Notes: generated from the sequence alone by a model not told the origin. DNA of 64,000 bases from Schleiferilactobacillus harbinensis DSM 16991 (GCF_000425885.1 NZ_AUEH01000001.1:62001-126000), one strand, 5' to 3'. Counted from the stretch's first letter, positions 1 to 10,507 are shown. A program made the numbers and translations.

Positions 1-65
1 ACGGGGTTGGTTTCGCCAGCCAGCAAGCTGGTCAGCTGGTCGACTAAAAGATCGGTATCTGCCAT
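1..65 (-). CDS. GAF domain-containing protein, N-terminus (partial)
   Basis: The reverse strand opens with ATG at 65..63 after a GAGGAA ribosome binding site and reads MADTDLLVDQLTSLLAGETN before running off the window edge. The leading Leu-rich helix followed by a Gly-Glu-x-Asn turn is the usual start of the short free-standing GAF proteins (YtsP / fRMsr-like) that lie divergent to ezrA in Firmicutes. Only 21 codons are visible, so any methionine-sulfoxide reductase activity cannot be judged. It is divergent from ezrA with about 130 bp between them. Confidence 0.65.
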   Translation of the reverse strand, partial: MADTDLLVDQLTSLLAGETNP

Positions 66-121
66 GGCAAATTCCTCGTTTCTGATAAAGTTCCGACGGT
101 CGGTGTAGACCCCCGGGTGAT

Positions 122-132
122 TCTGGTATAAT
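122..132 (+). promoter_or_regulatory. Candidate extended -10 promoter for ezrA
   Basis: TATAAT at 127-132 is preceded by TGG (124-126), an extended -10 motif. No good -35 hexamer is visible. It lies about 70 nt upstream of the ezrA start in the divergent intergenic region. Confidence 0.45.
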
Positions 133-201
133 TTGTATGTATTGTATGCCGGCGTGCCCGGTGATGCAAGTTGTCAGTAAGCAGTTAAGGATGTGGATAG
201 T

Positions 202-1917
202 GTGCCACTATGGGGGATCATCGTCATTGGCGTATTAATCGTGATCGCAGTGATTGCGGGCGTGGTTTTATTACGTCAATTTCAGAATAGGACAGCGTTA
301 GAAACGTTACAGCAGCGCCAGCGGCAATTGGCCGATCGGCCCTTGGCGGCGCAAGTCGCTAAATTGGCGCAAACTACCCTCAGCGGAGAAAGTCTGCAGT
401 CGTTTCACAAGTGGCAGCATCAATATACCCGCTTGACCCAAGAGCAATTTCCTAAAGCCGCTGCGCAGCTGCATGCTGCCGCAACGGCGAATGACGGCTA
501 CCATGTGGTCCAGGCCCGCCAGCACATCGTCGCCGTCACGGAGCTGATCACCGATGAAGAGCGCACGGCCCAAGATATTGCCGAGGCGCTGGATAAAATT
601 GCGGATGTTGCTCATCAAAATCAAGAGGCCAAACAGGCGGCCCAGGAACGATACAAACAATTACGCAAAACGATCCTGGTGCAAAGCTTCTCCTTCGGCA
701 GTGCGATCACCGCGCTGCAAAGCACCCTGACAGCAATCAATGAGGCGTTTCAGCAAGTGGATGTCTTGGCCAGCAACGGGGATCATATCCAAGCCCGGAC
801 GGCTTTGGCGGATATTACCAAGCAGTTGGATCAGTTGGAGAAGGCTGTGACGGATATTCCGCCGCGAGTCAATGAATTGACCAATATCTTCCCAGGCCAG
901 CTGGAGGAACTCGTTGCGGGGTATCACCGGCTGCGCACCACCGGGTATCGTTTCTTTGATATTAACATTCCCCAGGAACTGACGAAGCTGGATGATGACA
1001 TTCATGCGGCGGAGGCGCTGCTGCGTAAAGAAGATGTGCCGGGCCTGCAAGCGGCCAACAAAGCGCTGGCCGCGAACATTGATCACTTATACGATGTGAT
1101 GCAAAAGGAAATGGATGCCAAAGAGGCGGTTGAAAAGCTGCGCAATGCTCTGCCGGCGTTTTTGACCCATGCCTCGGTTCAGAATAAGACGCTTCAGGAT
1201 GAAGTACGGCATCTGGACGAGAGTTACGTGCTGACTAATGACGAAGTCCAAACAACGGCGCACTTTGGCCGGCAGATTGCGGAAGCTCAGGAACGGTTTA
1301 CCCAGGATGAACAGAAAATTCATGATCAGGAAGCCGTCTTTACCTTGGTACACGAAGATTTGACCAAAATCAACGCGCAGCTGGCGGAGATTGAAAAGAA
1401 ACAGGTCGCGATCGATAAAGACCTCAGCGGCCTGCGTACCGGCGAGGAGATCGCCCGCCAGAACTTAGCCCGCTTCATGATGGAATATCGGGAAACCCGG
1501 CGCGAGATGCTGCAGCAGAATTTGCCTGGATTGCCTAAATCATATCGGGAGTTTGCAGAGATCGTACGCCAGGAGATCGGCAAACTGGATCATGACTTGA
1601 ATCAGGTCAAAATTAATTTGGAAGATATTACTAAACAGTTGATCATGACCCAGGAAGATTTGAAGACGCTGAAACAACGCTCCGCCGATTTGATCGACGC
1701 GGCGGCTCTGACTCAGGAAATCCTGCAATACGCCAATGCATTGAAGCAGGATAACGAGACGGTGGCTAAGGCCAGCGTGAGCGCGACGCAGATCTTCAAT
1801 ACGACGTATGATTATCCCCAGGCATTGGATACGATTGCAACGGCCGTGGAAGCGGCAGAACCGGGGGCTTATCAGCGGATCGAGGCGGTTTATAAGGAAC
1901 GGAAGGGGAAGCTGTAG
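202..1917 (+). CDS. ezrA: Septation ring formation regulator EzrA
   Basis: EzrA is a membrane-anchored negative regulator of FtsZ ring assembly that also links the ring to cell-wall synthesis. This protein (about 571 aa, the family's usual size) has one N-terminal membrane segment (about residues 2-25, rich in Ile/Val/Leu) and then a long Gln/Glu/Lys/Leu-rich region predicted as successive coiled coils, matching the family's bent rod. An in-frame GTG at 193 sits almost on the AAGGA site (187-191), so the GTG at 202 with about 10 nt spacing is preferred. It is followed downstream by nifS-thiI, the common lactobacillus order. No defects were seen. Confidence 0.92.
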   Translation: MPLWGIIVIGVLIVIAVIAGVVLLRQFQNRTALETLQQRQRQLADRPLAAQVAKLAQTTLSGESLQSFHKWQHQYTRLTQEQFPKAAAQLHAAATANDGYHVVQARQHIVAVTELITDEERTAQDIAEALDKIADVAHQNQEAKQAAQERYKQLRKTILVQSFSFGSAITALQSTLTAINEAFQQVDVLASNGDHIQARTALADITKQLDQLEKAVTDIPPRVNELTNIFPGQLEELVAGYHRLRTTGYRFFDINIPQELTKLDDDIHAAEALLRKEDVPGLQAANKALAANIDHLYDVMQKEMDAKEAVEKLRNALPAFLTHASVQNKTLQDEVRHLDESYVLTNDEVQTTAHFGRQIAEAQERFTQDEQKIHDQEAVFTLVHEDLTKINAQLAEIEKKQVAIDKDLSGLRTGEEIARQNLARFMMEYRETRREMLQQNLPGLPKSYREFAEIVRQEIGKLDHDLNQVKINLEDITKQLIMTQEDLKTLKQRSADLIDAAALTQEILQYANALKQDNETVAKASVSATQIFNTTYDYPQALDTIATAVEAAEPGAYQRIEAVYKERKGKL

Positions 1918-1932
1918 GGGTCCTTCTTTGCT

Positions 1933-2053
1933 TAAACGGGCTCAGCCGACCAGAAGCTAGAGCACAAGGACCAGGGACCAGAAACCTAAGTGCGGGTTTA
2001 TGGTCCCTGGTCCTTGTGCTTACGCTTCTAAGCGGTCGGCTTCGCCCTCTGCC
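1933..2053. repeat. Long intergenic inverted repeat, family A copy 1
   Basis: Three nested stems form one large cruciform or hairpin: AGCCGACC (from 1944) with GGTCGGCT (to 2041), AGAAGC (1952-1957) with GCTTCT (2024-2029), and a 20-bp perfect arm, 1961-1980 with 2001-2020. The outer flanks match those of the copy at 4691-4808, but the middle of the arm differs. It lies between ezrA and nifS and may also end ezrA transcription, although no U-tract follows the stem directly. Confidence 0.85.
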
Positions 2054-2056
2054 CTC

Positions 2057-2085
2057 TTGCGTTTTTCTTCATTTTTTTCTATACT
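2057..2085 (+). promoter_or_regulatory. Sigma-A type promoter for nifS-thiI
   Basis: TTGCGT (2057-2062), a 17-nt T-rich spacer, then TATACT (2080-2085), about 70 nt upstream of the nifS start. It begins immediately after the family A repeat. Confidence 0.6.
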
Positions 2086-2155
2086 CTTGTTACTTACATT
2101 TTCCAAGCAATGGCGTAATCGCCACTAGGGTAGTTATATGAGGAGTGTCCATTAA

Positions 2156-3322
2156 TTGATTTATTTTGATAACAGTGCCACGACCAAGATTGATCCGGCG
2201 GTCTTGGCCACTTATGATGCCATCAGCAATAATTTCTTCGGCAATCCGTCGTCGCTGCATGCGGTGGGGACGAAGGCTAATGATATGCTGCAATCAGCCC
2301 GGGGGCAGATTGCGGAACTGATCGGGGCGGCACCGGATGAAATCTTTTTCACCAGCGGCGGTACCGAAGGCGATAACTGGATCATCAAAGGAACGGCCAT
2401 TGAGAAGCGAGAATTTGGCAACCACTTGATCACGACGGCCATTGAGCATCCAGCCGTGATCAATACAATGAAGCAGCTGGAAAAGCTGGGCTTCAAAGTG
2501 ACGTATCTGCCGGTGGACAAGGACGGCTTTATCGATCCGCAAATGCTGGCCAATGCCATCACGGATCAGACGATTCTGGTGTCGACTATGGTCGTGAATA
2601 ACGAAATCGGTGCGATTCAGCCAATTCATGAGATTGCTAAGGTCTTGGCCGATCATCCGACGATCCACTTCCACGTCGATGCTGTTCAGGCTGTGGGCAA
2701 GGGCCTGCGAGATCTGATTCGCGAACCGCGGGTGGACTTCGCAACATTCTCTGGGCATAAGTTCCATGCGCCCCGGGGGACCGGGTTCATCTACGTGAAG
2801 CGCGGTCGCAAGATTGCACCGCTGCTGACTGGCGGCGGCCAGGAAAATGATTGGCGGTCCGGGACGGAGAATACACCGGCCATTGGTGCGATGGCCAAGG
2901 CACTGCGGTTATTATTAACGAATGAAGACGCCAACGTTGCCAAGCAGGAGGCGGTTCGGGAACGGATCATCACCCATTTGCAGCAGTATCCGGACGTGAC
3001 GATTTTCTCCCCAATCAGCAATCGTTTTGCACCGCATATTCTGTGCTTTGCATTGCCTGGTGTGCGGGGTGAGACGATCGTCCACGCTTTTGAGGATCAT
3101 GATATCTACATTTCGACCACGAGTGCCTGCTCGTCGAAGAAGGGGACCGAATCCAGCACGCTGAAGGCCATGCAAGTACCGGAACGGATCGCTACGAGTG
3201 CGGTGCGGGTATCCCTCGACGAGCACAACACATTGGCTGAGGCTGATACGTTCAACCAGGTTTTCGACGAGTTATACAAGAAGTTTGCTAAGTTGCGCAC
3301 CTCAGTGGCCGCCGCTCGTTAA
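2156..3322 (+). CDS. Cysteine desulfurase (NifS/IscS family), ThiI partner
   Basis: This PLP-dependent class V aminotransferase-fold enzyme (388 aa) takes sulfur from cysteine as an enzyme-bound persulfide. The PLP-binding Lys lies in [10 protein letters not shown] (Lys202), the catalytic Cys in [10 protein letters not shown] (Cys325), and the N-terminal YFDNSATT block is present. Translation starts at TTG 2156, ten nt after AGGAG (2141-2145). ThiI follows after 20 nt in the same direction, so this is very probably the sulfur donor for 4-thiouridine formation in tRNA (and possibly thiamin thiazole synthesis), as with Bacillus NifZ. A second paralogue lies at 39.9 kb beside mnmA. Confidence 0.93.
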   Translation: MIYFDNSATTKIDPAVLATYDAISNNFFGNPSSLHAVGTKANDMLQSARGQIAELIGAAPDEIFFTSGGTEGDNWIIKGTAIEKREFGNHLITTAIEHPAVINTMKQLEKLGFKVTYLPVDKDGFIDPQMLANAITDQTILVSTMVVNNEIGAIQPIHEIAKVLADHPTIHFHVDAVQAVGKGLRDLIREPRVDFATFSGHKFHAPRGTGFIYVKRGRKIAPLLTGGGQENDWRSGTENTPAIGAMAKALRLLLTNEDANVAKQEAVRERIITHLQQYPDVTIFSPISNRFAPHILCFALPGVRGETIVHAFEDHDIYISTTSACSSKKGTESSTLKAMQVPERIATSAVRVSLDEHNTLAEADTFNQVFDELYKKFAKLRTSVAAAR

Positions 3323-3342
3323 GCAAAATTAAAGGAGATCGC

Positions 3343-4563
3343 ATGCAATATACAGAAATTATGGTCCGCTACGGCGAATTATCTACAAAGGGTAAAAACC
3401 GCCGGAACTTCATTGGCCGCTTGACGGGAAACGTCACCAAAGCTTTGAAGAACTTTCCTGAACTCAGCATTCACCCGAAGCGGGATCGGATGCACATTCA
3501 ATTGAACGGCACGCCAGCGGAACCAGTCATGGCGATTTTGAGCCGCATTTTTGGCATTCAGAACTATAGTCCAGCCATCAAGATTGCTAAAAATATGGAC
3601 GTGGTCCACCAGACCGCCATTGACCTGGTCCGGGACACGCTGCCGAGTCCCACGGCGAGTTTTAAGGTCAATACCCGGCGCAGCGACCACACTTTTGCGC
3701 TGGATACGAACCAAATGAACTTGGATTTAGGCGATTTGATCACTACTGCCTTCCCAGATATTAAAGTACAAATGAAACATCCGGATGTCACCTTGCGGGT
3801 GGAAGTACGCCGGGATGGGATTTATCTGTCCACTGAGACGATCAAGGGTGCCGGCGGTTTGCCTGTCGGTTCTGCAGGAAAAGCGGTCTTGATGCTCTCT
3901 GGCGGGATCGACAGCCCGGTGGCTGGGTACCTGGCGATGAAACGAGGCGTGGACATTGAAATGGTCCACTTCTTCAGCCCGCCGTATACCAGCGTGGATG
4001 CGCTGAATAAGGCGAAGGAGTTAACGGCTAAGTTAGCGCCCTATGCTGGCGCCATCACCTTTATTGAGGTGCCGTTCACGGAAATTCAAGAAGAAGTGAA
4101 AGCCCATGTCCCCGAAGGCTATCTGATGACGGTCCAGCGGCGGTTTATGCTGCGGCTGGCCGATCGGATTCGGGCCCAGCGCGGCGGCTTAGCAATTTTT
4201 AACGGCGAATCAGTGGGTCAAGTGGCTTCCCAGACGTTGGAGAGTATGACGGCAATCAACGACGTGACGACGACGCCTGTTCTGCGGCCGGTGGTGACGA
4301 TGGATAAAACAGAAATCATCGCTCTGGCAGAGAAAATTGATACATTCGATCTCTCCATCATGCCTTTTGAAGATTGCTGTACAATATTCGCTCCGCCGCG
4401 CCCTAAGACTAAACCCAATCTGGATCGTGCCCGTCAGTATGAGGCGGTGCTGGACGGCGAACCAATGATGGCTCGGGCCATTGCCGGTATCAAAATCACT
4501 ACGATCCATCCCCAAGATGAATTTATGAATGCCCATCAAGAGGAGACAGCAGCGCTGCTGTAG
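3343..4563 (+). CDS. thiI: tRNA 4-thiouridine sulfurtransferase ThiI
   Basis: ThiI adenylates U8 of tRNA and transfers sulfur to give s4U. The 406-aa protein has the N-terminal ferredoxin-like and THUMP regions (about residues 1-165), then the PP-loop ATP-binding motif [11 protein letters not shown] near residue 186. It ends without a rhodanese domain, the short form usual in Firmicutes. ATG at 3343 follows AAAGGAGA. It is co-transcribed with the upstream cysteine desulfurase, its likely persulfide donor, and followed by an intrinsic terminator. Confidence 0.95.
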   Translation: MQYTEIMVRYGELSTKGKNRRNFIGRLTGNVTKALKNFPELSIHPKRDRMHIQLNGTPAEPVMAILSRIFGIQNYSPAIKIAKNMDVVHQTAIDLVRDTLPSPTASFKVNTRRSDHTFALDTNQMNLDLGDLITTAFPDIKVQMKHPDVTLRVEVRRDGIYLSTETIKGAGGLPVGSAGKAVLMLSGGIDSPVAGYLAMKRGVDIEMVHFFSPPYTSVDALNKAKELTAKLAPYAGAITFIEVPFTEIQEEVKAHVPEGYLMTVQRRFMLRLADRIRAQRGGLAIFNGESVGQVASQTLESMTAINDVTTTPVLRPVVTMDKTEIIALAEKIDTFDLSIMPFEDCCTIFAPPRPKTKPNLDRARQYEAVLDGEPMMARAIAGIKITTIHPQDEFMNAHQEETAALL

Positions 4564-4580
4564 TCTGTATTGATTGGGAG

Positions 4581-4625
4581 AGAAACTCTGAAATCCGGTG
4601 AACGGATTTTGGGGTTCTTTTTTTT
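4581..4625 (+). terminator. Intrinsic terminator after thiI
   Basis: AAATCCG (4591-4597) pairs with CGGATTT (4603-4609), extended by AGAAaCTC against GGGGTTCT, followed by an eight-T tract. Confidence 0.75.
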
Positions 4626-4690
4626 GCTCATCGATTTTTCGGTGTACAGAAGATTGCGGTGAGCGTATCAGAGCACGGTCTGCTCCGCGT

Positions 4691-4808
4691 AAACGGGCTC
4701 AGGCCGACAGAAGCTAGAGCACAAGGCCGGGGAAACGTAAAACCTAAGCCCGGGTTTTACGTTTCCCCGGCCTTGTGCTTACGCTTCTGACCGTTGGCCT
4801 TCGCCCTC
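4691..4808. repeat. Long intergenic inverted repeat, family A copy 2
   Basis: This holds a 27-bp perfect arm, 4718-4744 with 4753-4779, around an eight-base loop. It is flanked by AGAAGC/GCTTCT and by AGGCC/GGCCT. The outer flanks match copy 1 (1933-2053) almost base for base, while the arm interior is different and still fully self-complementary. A TGCTCCGC block just upstream (4681-4688) also occurs in the family B hairpins. It fills much of the 336-nt gap between thiI and rex. Confidence 0.85.
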
Positions 4809-4830
4809 TGCACTTTTCTTTTGTTCGCCA

Positions 4831-4860
4831 TTGCGCAAACGGTCTCAATCATGGTATATT
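4831..4860 (+). promoter_or_regulatory. Candidate promoter for rex
   Basis: TTGCGC (4831-4836), an 18-nt spacer and TATATT (4855-4860), about 40 nt upstream of the rex start. Confidence 0.5.
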
Positions 4861-4899
4861 ATTGTGTGAAATGGCAAACAAATAGGACGGTGAAATGTA

Positions 4900-5586
4900 A
4901 TGACAGAACAACACGTGGTCACCTTACCCCGGGCGACAGCTAAGCGGATTCCTTTGTACTATCGATACTTATGTATGTATCGGGCGGAGGGGGTCACGCG
5001 GATCAAGTCCCATGAACTAAGTAAAAGCATTCACATCCCCGCGGCGACGATCCGCCGAGATTTCTCCTGCTTCGGGGAATTAGGGAAGAGCGGCTATGGT
5101 TATGATGTGAGCCACTTGATTGATACCTTTGCCCGGATGCTGCGAGTCGACGAATTGCACAAGATTGCCCTTTTAGGGGTGGGCAATCTGGGCAGAGCGC
5201 TGATTCAAAATAATTTTCGGCGGAATGACAACCTCCGCATTACCTGCGGTTTTGATAATCAATGCCCAGAAATTGGCACGATCATCAATGGTGTACCAAT
5301 CTATCATATGGATCAACTTGCCGAAAAAATACGCGAACAGGGCATCACAACGGCGATTTCCACGGTGCCCAGTGTGCATGCCCAAGAGGCGGTGGCCCAG
5401 CTGACTGAAGCCGGGGTACGGTCCATTTTGAACTTTGCGCCTGCTCGCTTGAAGGTGCCCGAAGGCGTCCACGTGAAGTATATTGACCTGACCAGCGAGA
5501 TTCAGACGCTGATGTATTTTGCCGATGCAGAAAACACACAGAATAATATGGAAGAAGCAATTGCTACCTTTGCGGAGCCGGAGTAA
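4900..5586 (+). CDS. rex: Redox-sensing transcriptional repressor Rex
   Basis: Rex binds operator DNA when NAD+ is plentiful and releases it when NADH rises, controlling fermentation and respiration genes. The 228-aa protein has an N-terminal winged helix (residues about 5-75, with the HIPAATIRRDFSCFGELGKSGYGYD recognition region split across the wing), then a Rossmann fold with the NADH motif GVGNLGRAL near residue 93. A C-terminal swap helix ends with YFADAENTQ. It is a single-gene unit ahead of the valS T-box leader. No clear canonical Rex operator was found in front of it. Confidence 0.95.
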   Translation: MTEQHVVTLPRATAKRIPLYYRYLCMYRAEGVTRIKSHELSKSIHIPAATIRRDFSCFGELGKSGYGYDVSHLIDTFARMLRVDELHKIALLGVGNLGRALIQNNFRRNDNLRITCGFDNQCPEIGTIINGVPIYHMDQLAEKIREQGITTAISTVPSVHAQEAVAQLTEAGVRSILNFAPARLKVPEGVHVKYIDLTSEIQTLMYFADAENTQNNMEEAIATFAEPE

Positions 5587-5598
5587 GTAGGCTATAAT
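5570..5598 (+). promoter_or_regulatory. Sigma-A promoter of the valS leader
   Basis: TTGCGG (5570-5575), a 17-nt spacer and TATAAT (5593-5598). The -35 lies inside the last codons of rex. Confidence 0.65.
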
Positions 5599-5609
5599 GC
5601 AGATAACAC

Positions 5610-5835
5610 TTTGATCGAGAGCATGACAGGACAGGGAATTTCAGCGAACCGGTGGGTGGTGTGAACCGGGCGAATGTCGGCCATGGTAGCTCGGGAGTGG
5701 ATACTGCGACACACTGTGAAGTGGTATCCGGAAGCCGCCGTTATCGGTTTTGAGAGGGACTCTGATTTTTGCGTCAGGGCCCAACTTAGGTGGTACCGCG
5801 AGCAATCGTCCTAATCTTTAGGGCGATTTTTTAAT
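5610..5835 (+). ncRNA. T-box riboswitch, valS leader (Val specifier GTC)
   Basis: The conserved T-box AGGTGGTACCGCG is at 5788-5800. It is followed by a terminator stem AATCGtCCTAA / TTAGGgCGATT and a T-run ending near 5832. The likely specifier is GTC at 5676-5678 in the context GAAT-GTC-GG, which lines up with the specifier contexts of the two other T-boxes in this window. Uncharged tRNA-Val would stabilise the antiterminator and let valS-folC be transcribed. Confidence 0.9.
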
Positions 5836-5867
5836 CCGATCAAATAATTCGTTAGGGAGTGATTTAC

Positions 5868-8522
5868 ATGAGTCAATCAGATATGTCGACCAAGTATGAT
5901 CCGACCGCCGTTGAAACGGGCATGTATAAAAAGTGGCGCGACGCGGGATATTTTAAACCAAGCGGCGATAAAAAGGCTAAACCGTACAGCATTGTTATTC
6001 CGCCGCCCAATGTCACGGGCAAGCTGCACATGGGTCATGCCTGGGATACCACATTCCAGGACATGATCATTCGCCAGAAGCGGATGCAGGGCTTTGATAC
6101 GCTGTGGCTGCCAGGAATGGACCATGCCGGGATCGCGACCCAGGCTAAGGTAGAGGCTAAGTTGCGCGGGCAGGGAATTTCCCGTTACGACTTGGGCCGA
6201 AAGAAGTTTATTGACCAAGTCTGGGAATGGAAAGACGAGTACGCCAAGACGATCCACGAACAGTGGGCTAAACTGGGCCTATCGCTGGATTACTCCCGTG
6301 AACGCTTCACGCTGGATGACGGCTTGAATAAAGCCGTACGGACCGTCTTTGTCGATCTGTACAAGCAGGGCCTGATTTATCGCGGTCAATACATCATCAA
6401 CTGGGATCCGGAACTGCGGACAGCACTGTCCGACATTGAAGTTATCCACAAGGATGACCAGGGCGCGTTCTATCACGTGAAATATCCCTACACGGACGGC
6501 AGCAGCTATATTGAAATTGCCACGACCCGGCCGGAAACGATGCTGGGTGATACTGCGATCGCAGTCCATCCCAACGATGACCGGTATAAAGACGTGGTGG
6601 GTAAAAAGGTGATTCTGCCTTTAGTTGGTCGGGAAATCCCCATCATTGCCGATCATTACGTTGATATGCAGTTTGGGACTGGTGCGGTGAAAATCACTCC
6701 GGCCCACGACCCTAACGACTTTGAGGTCGGCAATCGGCATAACCTGGAACGGATCAACATCATGAATGACGATGCTACCATCAATGAAAATGGCGGCAAG
6801 TATCAGGGCCTGGACCGTTTCGAGGCGCGCAAGGCGATTGTGGCTGACCTGAAGAAGGAAGGCTACCTGCTGTCGATCGAACCCATCGTCCACAGTGTCG
6901 GCCACTCTGAACGTTCCGGCGTTCAGGTCGAACCGCGTCTGTCCACCCAATGGTTTGTCAAGATGAAGCCGTTGGCCGAACAAGTCTTGGCCCAACAGAA
7001 GACGGATCAGAAAGTTCATTTCGTACCGGACCGGTTCGAACACAATTTGATCAATTGGATGGAAAACATCCACGACTGGGTCATCTCCCGTCAGCTCTGG
7101 TGGGGTCACCGGATTCCGGCCTGGTATCAGAAGGATACCGGTGAAATATACGTTGGCATGGAACCGCCCAAGGATGCCGAAAACTGGACGCAGGATCCTG
7201 ATGTTTTGGATACCTGGTTCTCCAGTGCGTTGTGGCCGTTTTCGACCCTGGGCTGGCCGAATACGGATGCACCGGATTACAAGCGGTACTTCCCGACCAA
7301 CACGTTGGTCACCGGTTACGACATTATTCCGTTCTGGGTTGCCCGGATGATTTTCCAGAGCGAACACTTCACTGGTAAACGGCCGTTTGAATTTGCCCTG
7401 ATCCATGGCTTGATGCGTGATTCCCAAGGCCGAAAGATGTCTAAGTCGCTAGGCAACGGGATCGATCCGATGGACATTATTCAGAAATATGGCGCGGATG
7501 CCCTGCGCTGGTATTTATCCACCAGTTCAACCCCGGGACAAGATGCCAACTTCAGTGAACAAAAGCTGGAAGCAGCGTGGAACTTCATTAATAAGATCTG
7601 GAACATTTCCCGGTTCGTCCTGATGAACTTGGCTGACACGCCGGCTAGCGACACGCCGCCGGATCCGGCCACGTTTGATTTAGCCGATCGCTGGATTTTC
7701 CACGAACTGAATGAAACCATCACCAAAGTCACCCGCTTGTCTGAACGTTTCGAGTTCGGAGAAGCCGGCCGGGCCTTGTACAATTTCACCTGGAACGACT
7801 TTGCGGATTGGTACGTGGAAATGAGCAAAGAAGTGCTGTACGGCACGGATGAGGCGAAGAAGGCGGCCAAGCGCAAGAACCTGCTTTGGGTCCTGGATAT
7901 GACACTGCGCATGCTGCACCCGACGATGCCGTTTGTCACCGAAAAGATTTGGCAGACCATGCCCCACATTGGCGATACCATTATGCTGGCTAAGTATCCG
8001 GTGGCCCATGAGGAATTTGCGGACGCGCCAGCCGCGGCAGATATGAACTGGATCATCGCTGTGGTCCGAGCTACGCGGAATATTCGCAGTCAGGCCAACG
8101 CGCCGATGAGCAAGCAGATCCATCTGCAAGTCTTCATGGCCGATGCGCACCTGGTACCAGTCTTTGACCACAACAAGCCATTCATTCAACGGTTCGTGAA
8201 TGCCAGCCGGATGGATGCCTTGACCGGTGAACAGCCAGAGGCGTCGGCTAAGATGATGACGGCCGTCGTACCAGGTGGGGAAGTCATCGTGCCGCTGAAT
8301 GAATTGGTTGATATGCAGGCGGAACTGGACCGGTTGACTAAGGAACAGACGCGGCTGCAGACCGAGGTTCAACGCGCCGACAAGAAGCTGGCGAATAAGG
8401 GCTTTACGGATAAAGCCCCCGCGGCAGTGGTTGCTGAAGTGGAAAAGAAACGGGCCGCGTATCAGGAACAATTAACGACACTGACCAGCCGGCTCGCTGA
8501 TTTGCAGGACAGCGCCCAATGA
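5868..8522 (+). CDS. valS: Valyl-tRNA synthetase
   Basis: This class I aminoacyl-tRNA synthetase charges tRNA-Val. The protein (884 aa from the ATG at 5868) has the HIGH-type motif [15 protein letters not shown] near residue 45, an editing (CP1) domain with the TTRPET motif, KMSKSLGNG, and a C-terminal coiled-coil arm (the last 70 residues or so). ATG 5868 is favoured over an in-frame GTG at 5859 because GGGAG (5854-5858) is correctly spaced for it. The gene is controlled by the upstream T-box, and its stop overlaps the folC start (ATGA), so folC shares the control. Confidence 0.97.
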   Translation: MSQSDMSTKYDPTAVETGMYKKWRDAGYFKPSGDKKAKPYSIVIPPPNVTGKLHMGHAWDTTFQDMIIRQKRMQGFDTLWLPGMDHAGIATQAKVEAKLRGQGISRYDLGRKKFIDQVWEWKDEYAKTIHEQWAKLGLSLDYSRERFTLDDGLNKAVRTVFVDLYKQGLIYRGQYIINWDPELRTALSDIEVIHKDDQGAFYHVKYPYTDGSSYIEIATTRPETMLGDTAIAVHPNDDRYKDVVGKKVILPLVGREIPIIADHYVDMQFGTGAVKITPAHDPNDFEVGNRHNLERINIMNDDATINENGGKYQGLDRFEARKAIVADLKKEGYLLSIEPIVHSVGHSERSGVQVEPRLSTQWFVKMKPLAEQVLAQQKTDQKVHFVPDRFEHNLINWMENIHDWVISRQLWWGHRIPAWYQKDTGEIYVGMEPPKDAENWTQDPDVLDTWFSSALWPFSTLGWPNTDAPDYKRYFPTNTLVTGYDIIPFWVARMIFQSEHFTGKRPFEFALIHGLMRDSQGRKMSKSLGNGIDPMDIIQKYGADALRWYLSTSSTPGQDANFSEQKLEAAWNFINKIWNISRFVLMNLADTPASDTPPDPATFDLADRWIFHELNETITKVTRLSERFEFGEAGRALYNFTWNDFADWYVEMSKEVLYGTDEAKKAAKRKNLLWVLDMTLRMLHPTMPFVTEKIWQTMPHIGDTIMLAKYPVAHEEFADAPAAADMNWIIAVVRATRNIRSQANAPMSKQIHLQVFMADAHLVPVFDHNKPFIQRFVNASRMDALTGEQPEASAKMMTAVVPGGEVIVPLNELVDMQAELDRLTKEQTRLQTEVQRADKKLANKGFTDKAPAAVVAEVEKKRAAYQEQLTTLTSRLADLQDSAQ

Positions 8523-9820
8523 ATTATGCAGAAGCCCTGACGTTCATCCACAGCCGGCCGCGGCTGCATCGGGGTCATGAACTGACCTGGATCAAGACTT
8601 TTCTCGCGGCTATTGGTCATCCCGAACAGCAAGGCCGCTTTATCCATATTACCGGCACCAACGGCAAGGGATCGGTGGCGACCATGGTCACGGACATGCT
8701 GCTGGCGGCCGGGTTGCATGTGGGGCGTTTCATTTCACCCTACATCACGCGGTTTAACGAACGCATTCAGGTGGATGGGAAAGATATCAGCGACACCGAT
8801 CTGGCCGCCGCCACGACCCATCTAGCCGATGTGCTGGCGGGGATGCAGGCCGCGAATCCGGACTTTGCCTTGACGGAGTTTGAATTCGATACGGCCTTAG
8901 GTTTCTATTGGTTCGCCCAGCAGCAAGTGGATGTCGCCGTGATCGAAGTGGGGATTGGCGGCGCCCATGATAAAACCAACGTGATTCAGCCCGACGTCAG
9001 TGCCATTACCACTGTCGGGGCTGATCACTTGGAATTGATCGGCCCCACCTTGGCCGACGTCGCCCGGGAGAAAGCCGGCGTGATCAAACCGCAAACGCCG
9101 GTCGTGCTCGGCGACATTGCCGCTGAGCAAACTCAGATCATTACGACCGCGGCCCAAGCCCAGGCAGCACCGGTGGCCCAACTGGGCCGCGACTTCACAG
9201 TGGACCATGCGCACCTGCACCCGGCCGACCATGCCTGGCAGTTTGATTACCATCGGGGCGACCAGGATTGGACCAAGTTGCGCCTACCGAGCATTTCTGC
9301 TTATGAAGTACGCAATGCGGCAGTGGCCATCACTGTGGCCCAGCTGTATCTGCACGGCCGGGGTAAAACATTGGATCAAGCTACCGCGCAGGCGGGGTTA
9401 ATGGCCTTTCGCTGGCCGGCGCGCATGGAGCTGCTCCATGAACAGCCATATCTGATGCTTGACGGCGCGCATAACGTGCCCGCGGCGCAGGCTCTGATCA
9501 AGAGCATCAAAGCGGCCTTTCCAGGGGTTACCGTGCACCTGATCGCGGCCTTTCTCAAAGACAAAGATGCCACCGATATGGTGCGCTTGTACCAACGGGC
9601 GGGCTGGCTGATCACGGCCACGGAGTTTCCGGATGCCCGTATTCTGCCGGTGACGGACTGGCCGGAGACGACGGTCCCAATCAATCATGTGGCGAATTGG
9701 CAAGAGGCCCTGGCAGTTGCGCTGCAGGCCGCTTCAGCCGATGATCTGATCCTGTTTGCCGGGTCGCTGCACTTTGTCTCGACGGTGCGCAATACGTTAC
9801 TCAAGGAGGATGACCCGTGA
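8519..9820 (+). CDS. folC: Folylpolyglutamate synthase / dihydrofolate synthase
   Basis: FolC adds glutamates to folates, retaining them in the cell. The 433-aa protein belongs to the Mur ligase superfamily: it has the P-loop [10 protein letters not shown] near residue 45, the [13 protein letters not shown] segment typical of FolC, and the C-terminal LDGAHN motif. The start codon overlaps the valS stop by four bases and the next gene begins at GTGA over its own stop, so valS-folC-HAD looks like one translationally coupled operon. Confidence 0.93.
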   Translation: MNYAEALTFIHSRPRLHRGHELTWIKTFLAAIGHPEQQGRFIHITGTNGKGSVATMVTDMLLAAGLHVGRFISPYITRFNERIQVDGKDISDTDLAAATTHLADVLAGMQAANPDFALTEFEFDTALGFYWFAQQQVDVAVIEVGIGGAHDKTNVIQPDVSAITTVGADHLELIGPTLADVAREKAGVIKPQTPVVLGDIAAEQTQIITTAAQAQAAPVAQLGRDFTVDHAHLHPADHAWQFDYHRGDQDWTKLRLPSISAYEVRNAAVAITVAQLYLHGRGKTLDQATAQAGLMAFRWPARMELLHEQPYLMLDGAHNVPAAQALIKSIKAAFPGVTVHLIAAFLKDKDATDMVRLYQRAGWLITATEFPDARILPVTDWPETTVPINHVANWQEALAVALQAASADDLILFAGSLHFVSTVRNTLLKEDDP

Positions 9821-10467
9821 CTTTTGATGGTGTGATTTTTGACATGGACGGCGTTCTGGTGGATTCGGAACGAATGTATCTGCGGGCTAACATGGTCGCC
9901 GGCCGCCAGCAGGGGCTAACATTGACCGCTGAAGATTACGCGCCTTTGGCTGGCGCATCCAATGCCACGGCCAATGCGTTCTTTCAGAAGTATTTTCCAG
10001 GTGAAAAAGCGCAGGAATTTCTTAACGACACCTACGCGTTGGTGGATCAATACGTGGCCGCCGGCGAGCTGGCGATTAAGCCGGGGGTCAAGCCGCTGCT
10101 GCGAATTCTGCACGAAGTAAATATTCCCATGGCGGTGGGTTCCAGTAATTATGGCCGCACCGTGCATGAGTTTTTGGCGAAGGTCGGAATTGAAGACGAG
10201 TTTGCCCATATCATTACCAGTGATGACGTGCATGCGGGCAAACCGGCACCCGATATCTTCCTCGCTGCCGCCCAGGCGCTGGCCATCCCGCCGGCACGGG
10301 CATTGGTGGTGGAAGATTCCGCCAACGGCATCCAAGCGGCGTTGACTGCCAAGATGACGCCGGTGTTGGTGCCGGATCTGCGGACGGCTGAGGAAATCTT
10401 GATGGATATTCCCCAACCAGTCCTCGTGGCCCCCACCTTGACCCATGTGGCCAATTTGTTTAAGTAA
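9817..10467 (+). CDS. HAD-superfamily hydrolase, beta-phosphoglucomutase-like
   Basis: This 216-aa soluble protein has all four HAD motifs: FDMDGVLVDSE (nucleophile Asp, residues about 7-16), GSSN (motif II), the GKPAPD lysine (motif III) and VVEDSANGIQAA (motif IV). A helical cap is inserted between motifs I and II. That architecture fits subfamily I phosphatases and phosphoglucomutases. The substrate is not predictable. It begins with GTG overlapping the folC stop and is followed by a strong terminator. Confidence 0.85.
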   Translation: MTFDGVIFDMDGVLVDSERMYLRANMVAGRQQGLTLTAEDYAPLAGASNATANAFFQKYFPGEKAQEFLNDTYALVDQYVAAGELAIKPGVKPLLRILHEVNIPMAVGSSNYGRTVHEFLAKVGIEDEFAHIITSDDVHAGKPAPDIFLAAAQALAIPPARALVVEDSANGIQAALTAKMTPVLVPDLRTAEEILMDIPQPVLVAPTLTHVANLFK

Positions 10468-10474
10468 TCGACTT

Positions 10475-10507
10475 GCACCCCGATCCCGCCGGATCGGGGT
10501 GTTTTTG
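10475..10507 (+). terminator. Intrinsic terminator after the valS-folC-HAD operon
   Basis: CACCCCGATCC (from 10477), loop cgcc, GGATCGGGGTG, then five T. Confidence 0.9.

Noticed and set aside
4861-4882. Possible Rex operator in front of rex (ATTGTGTGAAATGGCAAACA)
   Set aside because: Only about 11 of 18 positions fit the TTGTGAAW4TTCACAA-type consensus and the right half is poor, so it is not listed as a site.
6621-7427. 268-codon minus-strand frame inside valS
   Set aside because: It is the mirror of a conserved synthetase region in GC-rich DNA; no motif and no initiation site.
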